From: Hybos culiciformis
Lineage: Eukaryota; Arthropoda; Insecta; Diptera; Hybotidae
Assembly (NCBI GenBank): GCA_964007475.1
Contig: OZ023274.1
Span: forward strand, 89,427,213-89,491,212
Direction: 5' to 3'
Length of the DNA stretch: 64,000 nucleotides
Shown: piece by piece, positions 1 through 13,400 of the stretch
Numbering within the stretch: the first letter of the stretch is position 1
Layout of the letters: each line of letters opens with the position of its first letter
The notes under the pieces: model-generated
Database searches by the model: none
The model's input: the letters and a program-made list of their open reading frames with translations, nothing else
Told to the model about the DNA's origin: nothing
Position numbers and translations under genes: made by a program

Positions 1-3000
1 AATTTATTATTTATTATTTAATTATACATAAATTATAAAATATTTTTTTAATTACAAAAAACATTTAAAATTTTTGATTAATTCATGAAAAACTTAATTT
101 TTGATTATTTTTATGCAAGTTTTTAACAACTTGAAGAATATAACGATTTTCATTTTCAATAACATTATATGTTTGAAATTTCTAGTTTTACTATATATAA
201 TATTTGACTTAATTAAATCAAATTTTAATATTTGAATCAAATCAATTTATTTTGTATTTATATTGTATCTTTTGAAATATAATTTTTACAAACTTAGATT
301 TAAGAGATTAGATTTAATATTATATCTTTTCAACTTTAATATTTTAATAATTTATAAGTGGGTGGATAAGTGAACAACATAGACGGTTAAGGGAAATTTT
401 CAAAAACCCTTATGTGAGTTGAGCTAAACTAAATCTTAAAACTAGGTAAAACTTATAGTTAGTTAATATTTGAATAACATTGTGTACATAGAAATAAAAT
501 TAGATATTTGTTACTACAGATTTTGAATTAGAGGGTTAGTTGAGAGTTCACATTTCAGTTTAAAATTGTCAGTTAGTTCGTTTATTTTAAGTAATTAGGG
601 TTTGATCTTAGTTTCATTGTGAAGCTTATTGGTGGAATAATACCAAGGTAGATCTAACATCATAAATTTTAATATTTTGTTTTATTAAATTGAGAGAAAA
701 AACAAAAAATATTATTCATTATAATTATTATCTTTTAAAAAAAAAGTGTTCTTATAATAATTGCAACATATTCATTTTGACATTACTGGCGCTATAGTTA
801 TACAATTTTTTTTTTTAAGTTCTTTATAATTCCATTTGAGAAACCATACAATAAGCTCGGTAAATCATTCATAAATAATAAATTTTTAATACATTTTTGT
901 ATATTTTTTAATTTGTCAATGGTACTTCTTTCAAAAAACATATCACCTGGACTTAATGTTAAGAAAAAAAAAAAACCGTAAAAAATCAATGATAAGGGGA
1001 GCGAAGTATTCTCAAAGGAGATTGATTCCTATACAAAAATATTTTTTCGATTAAGTAATTTTAATGATTTTTTTTTGATTTTTTGTCTAGTAGTTTCAAA
1101 CATAACTAGATATAGAGAAAGATGTATACAGATGTTCATGCATGTAGATAAATACTACATTTTTTTTATGAAAGGAAATCATTCTTTAATTATTTTTATA
1201 ACTGAAGAGAAATAAAATCTTTCGTCAGAAGATTAAATTAAAATCCAGGTGTGATTATGGCACGCGTTTAAAATTGTTCTACATAAGTTTTTTTATTTTT
1301 TTATTTAATAGTAAACTACATAAGTACTTATATTTATAGGAATTGATTTTAATTATTCATATTATAAAAATAAAATTTGATTTGTCTTGAGTTTGAGAAA
1401 AAAAGTTTTCAATAACTTGAAAGTTTTCGATATCTATCTTATGTCCGACAAATTTTTGCTTCAATAATATTATTAAAGACTTCTAAGTAAATTTTCTTTT
1501 ACACTTTTTTTATAAAAATAATTCCATTTTTGCTCCATTGAATATTATTATCAGTAACTTTATTAAAAATTATATTGTTTAAGAGAGGGCTGGATAGAAA
1601 AGTTCACCGTGGGAAAAATATTTGAAGGTGAATGAAAAACGAATTTTGTAAGAGGAAATTTTTTTTCAAGTCGATTGAAACATCTGGTAAGTCAATATAA
1701 AGGGGGAATTTGGAATTATAGTTTTCTTATTAGTAGAAATTATACAATTTTATTGCAACTTAAGATTTGTTTTTGAACTTTGAATTAGTTTCGATTTGTA
1801 TATATTTTTTTTGACCAAACATTACATTTGGTAAAATCTCCGAATTTTAACTATAAGGTTTCCTTGAAGTTCAAATTATCACTGAATATTCTTTACAGAG
1901 ATCTTTTCTGTGGAGAAATTAATAAATTTATGACGAAGAAATTAATTAAAAAAAGTTAAATCCATTAAATTTATTTTTAAATTTGATTTTTTTTAAATTC
2001 TAGAGATGACAATGGTAATTAATGCTGTTTTATTTCCATATATGGGTCTAGGAATTCCCGATGAGTTCAATTGAAAAATAAGGCTCATTTTTAGAGCGAT
2101 TGGGGTGATTCAGGCGTTTTGCTGGGGACAAACGGACGTTTTCGAAGTCTAAAGATGCATAGATTAGATTTTATTACAATCGTTATCGCCGTTTCAGAAG
2201 AAATAACATATTCAATACATGCAATTACAATTTACATAGATGAAGAAATATGGATCTTGATTATTTTCTATAATATATACCTAACACTTGTATTTAAGCA
2301 TTTACTGAAACAATTTTTTACTTTCATTTGAATTTAAATCGGGAATAGTGTAAATAAATTCAAACTTGGTTCCTAACTATTGAAAATATTTGTCATATTT
2401 ATTATGGATCACAGCGCTTAAACATAAAAAGAGATTTGCATACTTATATGTATCTAATATGAATCATGATGGTTTTTTTTTATTTTTTTAAAATATTAAA
2501 TGCCATAAATTGATGTGAGAATTTATTCTATCGGAATTAATAATATTTATAAAAAAGGGGAATTCAATTAAATTGTTATGTATCAAAGATATTGTAATGT
2601 AAACTCGGAAACTGAAATACATTCAAACACGCGACAAGCGTGTACGAAATTATTTCATATTAAGATCAAAATTTTTTAGTAGGTATATAATAGTTTTTTT
2701 CTATTAATAAATGTTTTTCTCAGAACTTTGCTTTGTATACCTATGTACATAAGTTTTTTATAAATTATAAAATGGTTTTTTTTTGCAGATATGATATGGG
2801 TTTGAAAACTGATTGAACGGCAATTTATAAAAACATGTTAGTACTTCAGTATTACTGAAGTAATTTACCTATTTTGCAAATTTTAAGATTTAGAACTTTA
2901 AAAATTATATAGGAGCATAGGACGAAATTTGTTTTTTTTTGTCTTTCTAACACCTACTAAAGACAATAAACACATATCTTATAATCAAAATAAATTTTGG

Positions 3001-6000
3001 CACAAAAACAATAAGTTACGTTTAATATTACATTTAATTTTGTAATATACAAAACTTATTTAAACATTATTATACACTTTATACTTATGATATCACATTA
3101 TAGCTAATATTTTGATTAATATATTATATTTTTATATAGTTATTCTATTTTTACCAATTTATCTGCATTGATTCATTTTAATAAAAGGGGAGAATCATCG
3201 TATTTTGATGGCACATTAACTTCCTGAGAGATCAAAATTATTAACTAAGTTTAAAAAAATATAATGATCTAAATATCTAATCGGAAGTTGAATGAAATTT
3301 GTATATATAAAGATATGATAATATTGAATACGTGAGATTATATATAAATACATATTATAAATTTAAAAAAAAAAATTTTAAATATCAAAATTAGACGGGT
3401 TAGATAAAGTAGTACTTAAATTCTTGAATGAATATAATAATAATAATAATAAAAGGAATATTGTAATTTCAAAAACTGAATTTTATTATTCATTAATTTT
3501 TTATTTTTTCTGGGTTCTATATAGAGCACTATTTTATATAGTTAAGTTAGAATAAAAAAAATATTTTTATTTTATTGACTTGTAGTATAGTCAAATAATC
3601 AGAATAATTTGAATTGCAAACAAATATTTTGAAAATTTAATTTCATACCTAATATGATTTTAGCTTTTCATATTTTTAATTCCAGGTATTACACTAAGAC
3701 CCAAAATTTAACCATAGTATATCTAGTTTTCTTCTGAAAAAAATTTAAAAATATATATTCTGATTGTATAATTAAGTTTTATAAACTTCAGTTGGCAAAA
3801 AAGTTTCCATTATTTGACATTAGAATCGCTTTCTGCATTAAGATCTTGAAGAATAAGAATTATCAAATAAGTTAATATGTTTTTGTAAATGTGCATGCAC
3901 TTTCAATATGTATGTACATATACGATATAAGAACATATTATTTTTCATGCTTGATAAACATACTTAGTTTTGGGCAGATGTGACTTTGTGGTTTTTACAG
4001 AAAAATCTAGGGAAATTTTCTAATTTAATAAGAAAAAAAGAAAATTTATTAACAAATTGAAATTCTGTTTTTAAATATAAAAAAAAAAAAGGATTTTTAA
4101 ATATTAGGGTCTTTAAAAAAATTATGTAAAGACAATTGAAAAATAAAAAGTACGAATTAAGTACACCTGGTCACACGAAGAAAACTTTTTTTTTCATAAT
4201 GAAAAAGGGGAAGGAAAAATTCTATGCTTTGATGATCTTTAAGAAAGTAAAAAAAAAAATGTTTGCAAAAAAAAAAAATCATTTATTACATTTTTTTGTT
4301 ATGAAAGATAACAATTTCAGGGGTTTTTTTTTCTCTCAAAACATTTTAAACGAAAGAATATTGTAATAATTTTTACATTGATAATATTATTATTATGTAA
4401 GAAATTTATTTATTAAAGTTTCTCTATGTTGGCGATCAGAACTAACTCTATAAAACATTTTATGCAATAATTCAGAAGAAGGTAATTTGAATATTTCAGT
4501 ACAGAGTTACAACTATTTTGTTAAATGAATTTCTAAAGTCTACACTCAGAGAATAAACCTGGAGAAAATAATGTGTTGTACTAATGGATTGTAATTAAAT
4601 CCTAATATGACAGTTCGATTAAACATGATACTCAACAAAAATTTTACATGTTCAGCTCATGTAAAATCTGAATAAACTGTTTTCTTTCTTAAATATAAAA
4701 ATATAATATTGTACCAAAATCTAAATTGAATTTTTATTCTGACAGTCCGAATAAACTTGATGTATAGATACTATTAAAGATGTCCAGTAAAGTGAAGATG
4801 TCCTAAGTTTTTTCATTCCAAAATAATATTGAATAATTTTAACCCTAAAAGTATATATAGTTAAAAACTTGATTTTCATATACGTATATATGATGTGAAC
4901 TTTTAAAATTTCTTGTTTAATTTACGTAGTGTTTTAGTTGACATGATACATTATGAAATTAAAAAAAATAAATAAAAATTGCGTTTTATAAAAAATCATT
5001 TTTATATAAATTATAATTTATGATATATCATAAAATAAATATTAAATTTTAATCTTGAATTGTAATATAGGATGCACGTTCAGATCTATTTAGTGACTTT
5101 TTTCTCTACTATTAGAAATTTACTTCTAAATAATAAATTACTAGCCATTACAATGAATATCCATGTTTACTGCAAAATTCAACTGGCTTATATAAGATTT
5201 AAAGAATATAACAAATAGCAAAATAGAATTTCCAAAAAAAAATGTAAGTTAACACTTGTGATTTTTTCAAGAAGTCAAAAACATATTTCGACTGAAATTC
5301 TTAAGAAAATTATACCTCTACATATAACTAATAATTAAAAAAAAAATTCTATGAATGAGTTTTTTTTTTGGTATTTTCATTTTCATGAAAGGAAATAAAA
5401 CAAAAAATCACTATCCTTTTTATTATAATTTTTTTTAAATGTAACCTTCTTTTCCGGTTTTGTTATATCCTTTTTGTTCTAACATTATATATCACGAAAT
5501 TTTCTTCCCACATTCAAACACAGATGGTCATTTAAAAAAAAAATATATTTTTTTTCAGCTCTTAATGCATCACAGCTCATTTTTTAACTCAAGAATTATT
5601 ATCAAAAAGGATCAAATATAATGTTTGTAAATCGTAAAAACAAAAAAAGAAATTATATTATATTATGAATAAATTAAATTAAATTGATCTGACCACTCTA
5701 AAGATCCTAGATTATGATTTATCTAATCCCAAAATAATACAAACAGCTTTTTTAATTTTTGTAAGAAATTATATTATTCAAGAATTACAAGAATAAGTAT
5801 ACTCGTATAGTATCAATGTACCCGTTTGTTGCGTAAATTTTATCACAGTTTAATCTAATCTGCAAAGCATTACATAAATCACAATTATAATAATATACCT
5901 GTAGGTATATGGTATATGCTAAATTTTTTTTAATTCAATATTTTAGAAAATATTTTATAAAACATTTTCAGAAAATATTAAAGTGCTAATAGTTAGGTAA

Positions 6001-8990
6001 CTTCTAACTACGTACTATCGTTATAACAAAAAAAATTCAGTTAATCAATTTAAGTATTCATATAATTATCTAGGTATGATCGGTACATGTGTGCATTTAA
6101 GATATAAATATGTTAACAGGCCATTAGATGTAAATTTAGATATTCGACAAAAGCGAAAATTTTAGTGTGGTGAGCATAGTTGTAATTTTTTTATCGGCTT
6201 GAGGGCGATTTGGGCTTTGTGAGAAAAAGTTTAAAAAAACTACTCGGCTGACTTTTTTGAGACATTTATTACTACAAAAATGCTTTTCATTTATTAAAAT
6301 CAGTTTATCTATAAGGAAGGTAGAGCATTTCTATGAACAGTCTATTCCACTCTAGTGGCCTTCTAAGTAAAATACTAAAAATTTGAATTCATATAATATG
6401 TATGTCTAATGTTAATTTTCTCAAAAAAATAATATAGTTGATTATTTCATAATAAAATTGTAGAATTGAAAAAAATTTGAATAATATACGCTAAAACGGA
6501 ACAACTTCCTTTTTCTTCTTTCGAACTTTATAATCTGAAGATAAACTCTGTGCATATATACAAAAAGGGAAGAAAATTAAAAAATTCTCACGGTATAATT
6601 TAGTTTTATTTATTCTGTTTTTGAAATAAATGCGTATATATGTATGTACCATAACTATATATGTAAAGAGCACATAAAATATATTATATCTAAAGACAGG
6701 ACAGGGAAGTAAAATTGTATGCATGTTCGTAGTTCTAAGTGTTGGCAAACAAATACGCTTATACGAAAAAAAAAAAAAACAAAATTAAAATGAATTCAAT
6801 AATAAAAATTAAAAATATCTCATAATGGGAAATGATTAGTGGGTAACGATATGCGATGTGTAGTGTATCGGCATTTATATGTTTAACATACATACATTTT
6901 TCATATTAATCGTGATGTAGAGGTATTTTTTAATTTTTAATTTAGTTTATTCACACGTTTTACCTTTTTTGCTTGCTGTTCATTCACCCAATGCAAGGAA
7001 AAAATTTAAGATATTAAAATTTAACGTAAAATGGGAAAAAGTTTTTTGTAGGTATTTAAATGGGTGCTTCAATATTGAGGTTCATGGTGCGAATCTACAA
7101 TCGAAATTATTTTTTTCGATACTTCCCTATAAAATAAATAACTCGGAAAAAGTAAACCAATCAGTGTTACAAAAATAGTGGTTTTACAATAAAGAAATTC
7201 ACAATTTCTGAGTGTTCTTCCTTCGTAAATTAAGTATGTATGTACTAATAAAAACCAAACATGTTTTTGAACATGTCATGGACATATCTATTTTGTTCTC
7301 GAATTCGAGCCATGTGAAAAATTCGCCAGTTCATTCGTCATTTATGTAATATAAAATTTATAGTCTTTTAAATTTTAATTATAATGTTTTATTTATTTTC
7401 AAGACGGATAATAACCGGGTCGTGTTGAAATTTAATACTCATTCAAGTTTAAATTTATTTTCAGAATATCAAAATTGTTCGAACTTATTTTCGTGTATTT
7501 CTTTTAAATATTTGATTGATATGGTGAGTTGTGGATCGCGAGATATACGAATCCTTAAAATTTAATGAGAAAAAAAATTACTTTAAAAAAAATTCCCATG
7601 AATTTGAAAACTATAATTTTTTTTTATAGCTGCACCCTTTGCAAAAGTTTTTTTTTCATAATAAGGGAGGAATATTTATTTATTTTTGTTTTCTTTTTTC
7701 GAAAATGTGGGGATTACACGTAGAACATACCTACCTTATACTAGGTAGGTATATATGAGAATTTTTATTTAAAAATTAAGAACCACGCTCTATTCAGTCA
7801 TTAAATGAACTACAAATTGCAAAAAATTTATGTTCTAATATATTGTTAGTTGAATTTTTGTACCAGACTCTTTATTATTTATTACATTTTAGTTTTTAAT
7901 AGTCAATCAAATATTACAAGAAAAAATTGAGCTAAAAAATGAAGATACTCTTATAAATAGTTTTAATACAGAATATATTCAGGTTATCCGCAACTAATAT
8001 TCTAATATACATATATATTAATTTTTATCATATTTTATTTTAATTTTAAAATCAATATTTTCAAGATCACATATTTTAAGTATTTTACATATAGATACTT
8101 GTAATCACTTTTCAAAGATCAGTCCAGTTAGAACGAAATCCTTCTGAATCCAGAAAATAATTATATTTTTACAGTAGGTATAGTTATTTTTAACTTTGTT
8201 TAGGAACAAATTTCAAACATTTAATTAAATCAATGTTTTAGTATGAAATAAAGGATAATAAATAAACACATGATCATAACTTTTTTAAACAACTGAAAAA
8301 TTATTGAAATATTATAATAGTGTTGTAAATGAAATAAAGTAAATATTATGAAAAAATAATCGTATTTATAAGAAAAAATAATTAATTTTTTTATCATCTA
8401 AAAATATCTAAAAAAAAAAAATTAAGTTAAACGAAAATAAAAATAAAAAAATTCTCACGCATATGCATAACATTTTTATTTGCCAAACTCGAATACCTTT
8501 GCATTTTATGCCTGAGAATTATTTTTCTTATGAATTTTTCCTGCATTATAAAACCAAACATATAACAAGCGCATATATACAAATTTAAATAACATTAAGG
8601 GAAATGAGGAATAAAATGAAAGTGATAAGAAAACTGCATTACCACAAAACTGCATTTTTTTTTACAAATATTTTGTATCTTTTTTGTTCGTATTAAATAT
8701 GTAGTAATTCTATTCTTAGGAACCATATAAAATTCTTTGAGTATCTTAAAAATACAGTATTTTATCGATATTCTAGCTGAATTGCATATACGTAATTTTT
8801 GTATCAAATATTGGTTTCTTTATTAGTAGAGATTAAGCTTTAATGCTATATTATATACAATATTATATAATTATTAATTATCAAATGTATTACAAGTTTA
8901 ATATCTGTTATATAGTACTACATAAAGATAAATATCTGAGGAACTCGAAATAATGTTTTAGCATAATACCAGAATTTATTCTAGTCTTGA
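1..8990. other. AT-rich intergenic DNA, no gene seen
   Basis: I see no exon that I can support on either strand. The open frames here are short, rich in Lys/Asn/Phe/Ile and lack homology I recognise. A less AT-rich patch at about 2040-2250 could be an old transposon relic but shows no terminal repeats. There is a (TAA)6 run at 3435-3452 and a short hairpin (CCTACC / GGTAGG) near 7730-7750. A match to the Su(H) consensus lies at 1608-1616, too far from any gene to interpret. Confidence 0.6.
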
Positions 8991-8997
8991 ATAAAAC

Positions 8998-9214
8998 CAT
9001 AGATTAAGAATACAGAAAGATTGGAAGCTTCATACAACATTTTTTCAGTCTTTTTTGGTATTTTTATGTGAAGGTGTTAGTAAAACTAAATAAAATTCTT
9101 TTCATATATTGATAATTATCACGTATTTTATTTTGTTTTACTAACTTATTCACATAAAAATACCAAAAATAATGTCGTATGAAGCTTCCCATCTTTCTGT
9201 ATTCTTAATCTATG
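8998..9214. mobile_element. Foldback MITE, 217 bp, with 7-bp target duplication
   Basis: The left end reads CATAGATTAAGAATACAGAA and the right end is its reverse complement. Pairing continues inward through GGAAGCTTCATAC, a GGTATTTTTATGTGAA block and GTTAGTAAAAC, so nearly the whole element folds on itself. The heptamer ATAAAAC lies directly on both sides (8991-8997 and 9215-9221), as expected of a target-site duplication. It encodes no protein, so it is a non-autonomous DNA element. The 7-bp duplication does not fix the superfamily; hAT elements usually make 8 bp. Confidence 0.8.
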
Positions 9215-9221
9215 ATAAAAC

Positions 9222-10325
9222 TTAGAAACAAAAATTAATACTTTGTGGTTAAAATAATTGAAAAGAAAGAATCGAAGGTACAGACTTCATAATTTTAAAA
9301 TACACATCTTAATATATATTCTATGATATTATTATAAATATTCCGTATGCTATTTGAAAATTACATTATTTGTATCACCTGCGATTTCGAGAATTTGAAT
9401 TATGAAAAGTATTTTAATTTATAAATTATTACTTTAATGATTAAAACGAAAGCAAGTTCATTAGTTTTGAATGAAAATAAAGTTCTAAGTTCTGACCACT
9501 TTATCTATATAATAAATAAAACATAACCCAGATTTCTCTTCTCCTGTCTACAGAACTCTTAAAGTATATTTCATATTTAAATTTATAAATAAAATATTGT
9601 AATTATTAAAAAAATTAAAAAAATTAAATTGTTTCAAAGATAGAGAGATTACTGTATACACTTAATAAGTATCGATCATTGACCGTGAGAATAAAATAAA
9701 TTTTTAGGGGTGATCGCTTATAAAACAATAATAATAATAATTATTTTTTTTTATAAAAAAAATATATACATTTTACGATCTACCCTTAAAATATGAAAGT
9801 CGGTACCTATATACAAAATTTTACAGAAATAATCTCAATTTTCATACATTTCTGTAAATCAGCATAATATATATATAATAAATTTTTTTATAGTGTTAGA
9901 GCACACGAAATATATGTTGTATACTTATACATTATATTTATTATATTTTATCAGTAGTATCTGAATGTATTGAGGAGAAGAGCAATATTTATTTTTATTT
10001 AATTTTTTTTTAACTAAATGCGATCTTGAAATTCCGTTAGTATCCTGTCAATATTATAGCCGAGCGGTTGTGTCTTCTCCAAAGAAGAATTTTTAAAAAT
10101 AAATACAAAATTAATTGAATTAGTAAAAACATTTACTCTTACTTACAATATAATAATTATTATAATATAGTGTTTTAAAATATAATTTATATATAGATGA
10201 TTTAAGGAAAAACATAAAAATGCAAGTGCAATTTTGACGGTTTTTTTTTTTTTACAAAATCAAATAATAATAACTAAAATTATACAATAAGTGGATTATA
10301 TTTAGTAGCTAAACATACAGCAATA
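9222..10325 (+). promoter_or_regulatory. deadpan 5' flank and probable 5' UTR
   Basis: This AT-rich stretch lies between the upstream MITE and the deadpan start codon. Several TATA-like runs occur (for example about 10140-10200) but none can be chosen as the promoter. A five-codon upstream reading frame (MQVQF) runs from 10220 to 10237 and would matter only if transcription starts upstream of it. The bases before the ATG at 10326 read CAGCAATA. Confidence 0.35.
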
Positions 10326-10484
10326 ATGTCATCCAAAGAAGAAGAAATTGATAAAACTAATAACAATAATAATAGTGTAAACAATAATAGTGATAATAGT
10401 AACAACAATAATAATAGTAATTATGGAATATTTAATCACAGAAATCAAAATTCATCAGCAATGTCAAAAGCTGAAATCAGAAAG
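10326..10484 (+). CDS. dpn: deadpan coding exon 1
   Basis: It encodes 53 residues from the ATG at 10326 to AAG|GTGAAT at 10484. The sequence begins [10 protein letters not shown], continues with about 20 residues that are nearly all Asn and Ser, and ends AMSKAEIRK, the start of the basic region. The Asn run is coded by AAT/AAC repeats and is probably a length-variable low-complexity segment. There is no alternative in-frame ATG upstream without a stop. A 5' non-coding exon further upstream cannot be excluded. Confidence 0.88.
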
Positions 10485-13400
10485 GTGAATTTTTGTTTTT
10501 TATTCTTGGTATTTGCGAAATACTGACTTTGTGATGGTTAACATATTCTTTTTTGAAGGATTAAATACAACTTACTAAAATCGGACTCTAATGCCCGGTA
10601 CCGTAACCAGAAATTATGATTGATAAAATTTTACATAGAAAATTATGAACTCGAAGTTCCAAAATTTTGAACGTGAGCTGAATTATCAAAGCACGTTTTT
10701 CTATAAAGTTTTTTTATAAGGATACATTTTTTTTTGGGATCTTGTCAATTGCCATTTTTGTGCTGTATGATTTAAATCTGGAAAATGAAGTTGGAAAATA
10801 TGTATACAGCTCATTGTATAGGCTTTGAGTAATGTTAGTGTTAGTTTCTTTTTTGAGTTCTGAAATCTAATTTGCATCATAAGAACTTTGTTGAACTAAA
10901 TTCCTTTTCCTATCGGATCTATTCTTACAGAAATTTTTATTTTTATAATTAAGTAATTTTAATCTTCCAAGTTTATTAAATAATTAATTAGCGTAATTGT
11001 AGCGTTCGGTTGTCGTAGGTTCGATTTCCACCTCGAGCTGCAATTTGACTCAATTTCAGGTAATAAAATTGGATGTGAGTAACTGAAGAAAGTGTAATTA
11101 TACTTAATCATTTATAATATTCGAAAGGATAAATATAAAACAGAAAAAAATCTATAAATTATAAAAGCTAAATGCATACTCGTAACTCTTAAGCAATTAT
11201 TTGTTTGACGAAGCAACGAAAAATAATTACAGGCGATTAGATCAGTTTAAAAAGTTTCGTTTTATTCAATATTAGGCATTTTAGCTGTTAATATCAATTC
11301 AACGCTAACGAACTTCAAGGAATAAAAAAAAAAATTTGATAAGATATGGATATAGGAGGAAAGCGCGTACCGAATCATCGCAGAATAAACATAATTGTGT
11401 TTTTAATTTAGGTCGGGAGTAATAGTTTTATAACTGCAGTGTCGATACTATTGATATTATCGCTTTTTAAGGCGTGAAATAAAGTATTTTGTTATGGGAG
11501 CATTAGAAGACATTAAATGTATAGTTCTATTTGTACATTTTTCGTAGCTTTAAAAATGTTTTCAGTCAAATACATCATATAATATTTCTGAATATATCGC
11601 AATGTAGAGGGAACAATTTTTTGAGTAGGTTGAATATATCATAATAAAATATTTCAGGATACTTTAGAATCTCAGCTTGTTGAATTAAAGAAAATAATTA
11701 AAATATTATCACAATGAGATAAATTATTTACATGCATCTCTTATCGCAAACTAAAAAATAGGCTAACTATTTCGTTAATCTCTGAAATATGTTAATTATG
11801 CTAAAGTTTTTTACTATCAAATAAAATATAATAAATTGAAAATTGTATATATGTATTGAGTTTTTATAAGTCACACGTTGTGTATTGTTTTGTATTGTAT
11901 ATAATATTTCACAATACAATAAAATAATACATATTACTTACCAAAATATTTATCCTCGACTAATTTCAGTTTTGAAAATACTTAAATTGTTCACTTTTTA
12001 TAGCTCATGTTGTAATTAGTCAGTTAAGTTCAGTTCAAGTCTAAAGTCTAACTTATTAAAGTATACTAAAAGAAAAAATTACTTGAAAATATAGAATATT
12101 GGTTTGTTCCACTTCAGTTATCAAAATATAATCAGATTATCAATAATTCTCACTTAAATTTCTAATGTATCAACATTAGCAAACATTCTACATAATGATT
12201 AATTCATATTAATGCTAATGAAATATTTACATGTTTTTACAATATACTCATTTACAGCGAACCACTAAGTTTTCCTTTTTTTTTCGTTGGGTAACAATAA
12301 TTCAAATTAAAACAAAAGTAATGAACCATTTTTTTCTGTCTTTCCAGAGCAATAAACCAATCATGGAAAAAAGAAGAAGGGCACGAATAAACCATTGTTT
12401 GAATGAATTAAAATCCTTGATATTGGAAGCAATGAAAAAAGATGTAAGCAACTTTTTTTTTTATTTGATGGAGATTTAAAAATCTCTAAAATATGATAAC
12501 TTAAGTATCATGATATTCTCATTAAAAAAAAAAATCTTCAGTAAATCCTTCATAAAAGTTAAAACAAAAAAAAAATCAAAGCATATTTTCAGCTTATTCT
12601 TTTTTATGTGCGAATTCTACTAAAAGGATGTTCTGGGGTTAAGTAGTTATTGATTGTCTCGTCAAGACTTTAATTATATGAGATTTAATTAATTATTTTG
12701 CAGTATTATTGTATACGTTATCTATATATTGAAAATAAAATAAATTTATTTAACGTTGTATAAAGCCCTCTTTCTGCAGTTTCAAGTATATGATCTATCA
12801 ATATTATTATTTCCAAGAGTTGTTTGGAATTTAATTGACATGTAGGACTGGTCAGGAAAACTCTCAAGAAAATAATAATTTGACGTTTTTTTTGTTCGTT
12901 TTATAAAATTTCATTTTCTCATAATTTTAAATTTTACAAAATTTATTCCGTTTGACAGTTTTATATTGGATATTCAATGGATGCGAAATTGAAAGAAAAC
13001 ACAATGATCGAAGTATTTTTATTTCCCACGCTTCTGGATATGATTTTTGCTTATCAAGACAAATAGAAATAAAAAAAAAGTTGAAGCTTTTTCTTGATTT
13101 TCTTATATTAGTATGAAATATTACTAAAATATAATTTTCTCTCTAATCATATTATATATATGAAAGACAAATTAACCTAATGAATGGACATTAAGTTCTG
13201 CTGCATTAGGGTGGTCCTTATTATGGATTTATCCGAATTTCTTTGCTCCCAGGGGCTTAAATGGTTTCAAATACATAAAAAATAATTGCCTCAAAATTCT
13301 AGCTCTTAATATTAACTTTAAGATAGTCCGCATTCCAGTCAAAGTTTCTCATATAAATAACATGGGAAAAATTTCATTTGTTCTTTAGAATTCCGTAGCT

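Noticed and set aside
1608..1616. Su(H) consensus match CGTGGGAAA
   Set aside because: About one such match is expected in the window by chance, and it is 8.7 kb from deadpan with no partner site.
10059..10075. GCCGAGCGGTT resembling the start of a tRNA-Leu or tRNA-Ser
   Set aside because: No T arm or B box downstream and no cloverleaf.
12231..12479. Continuous 82-codon frame through deadpan exon 2
   Set aside because: Only 12348-12443 is coding; flanking residues are intron read-through, as the AG and GTAAGC splice signals show.
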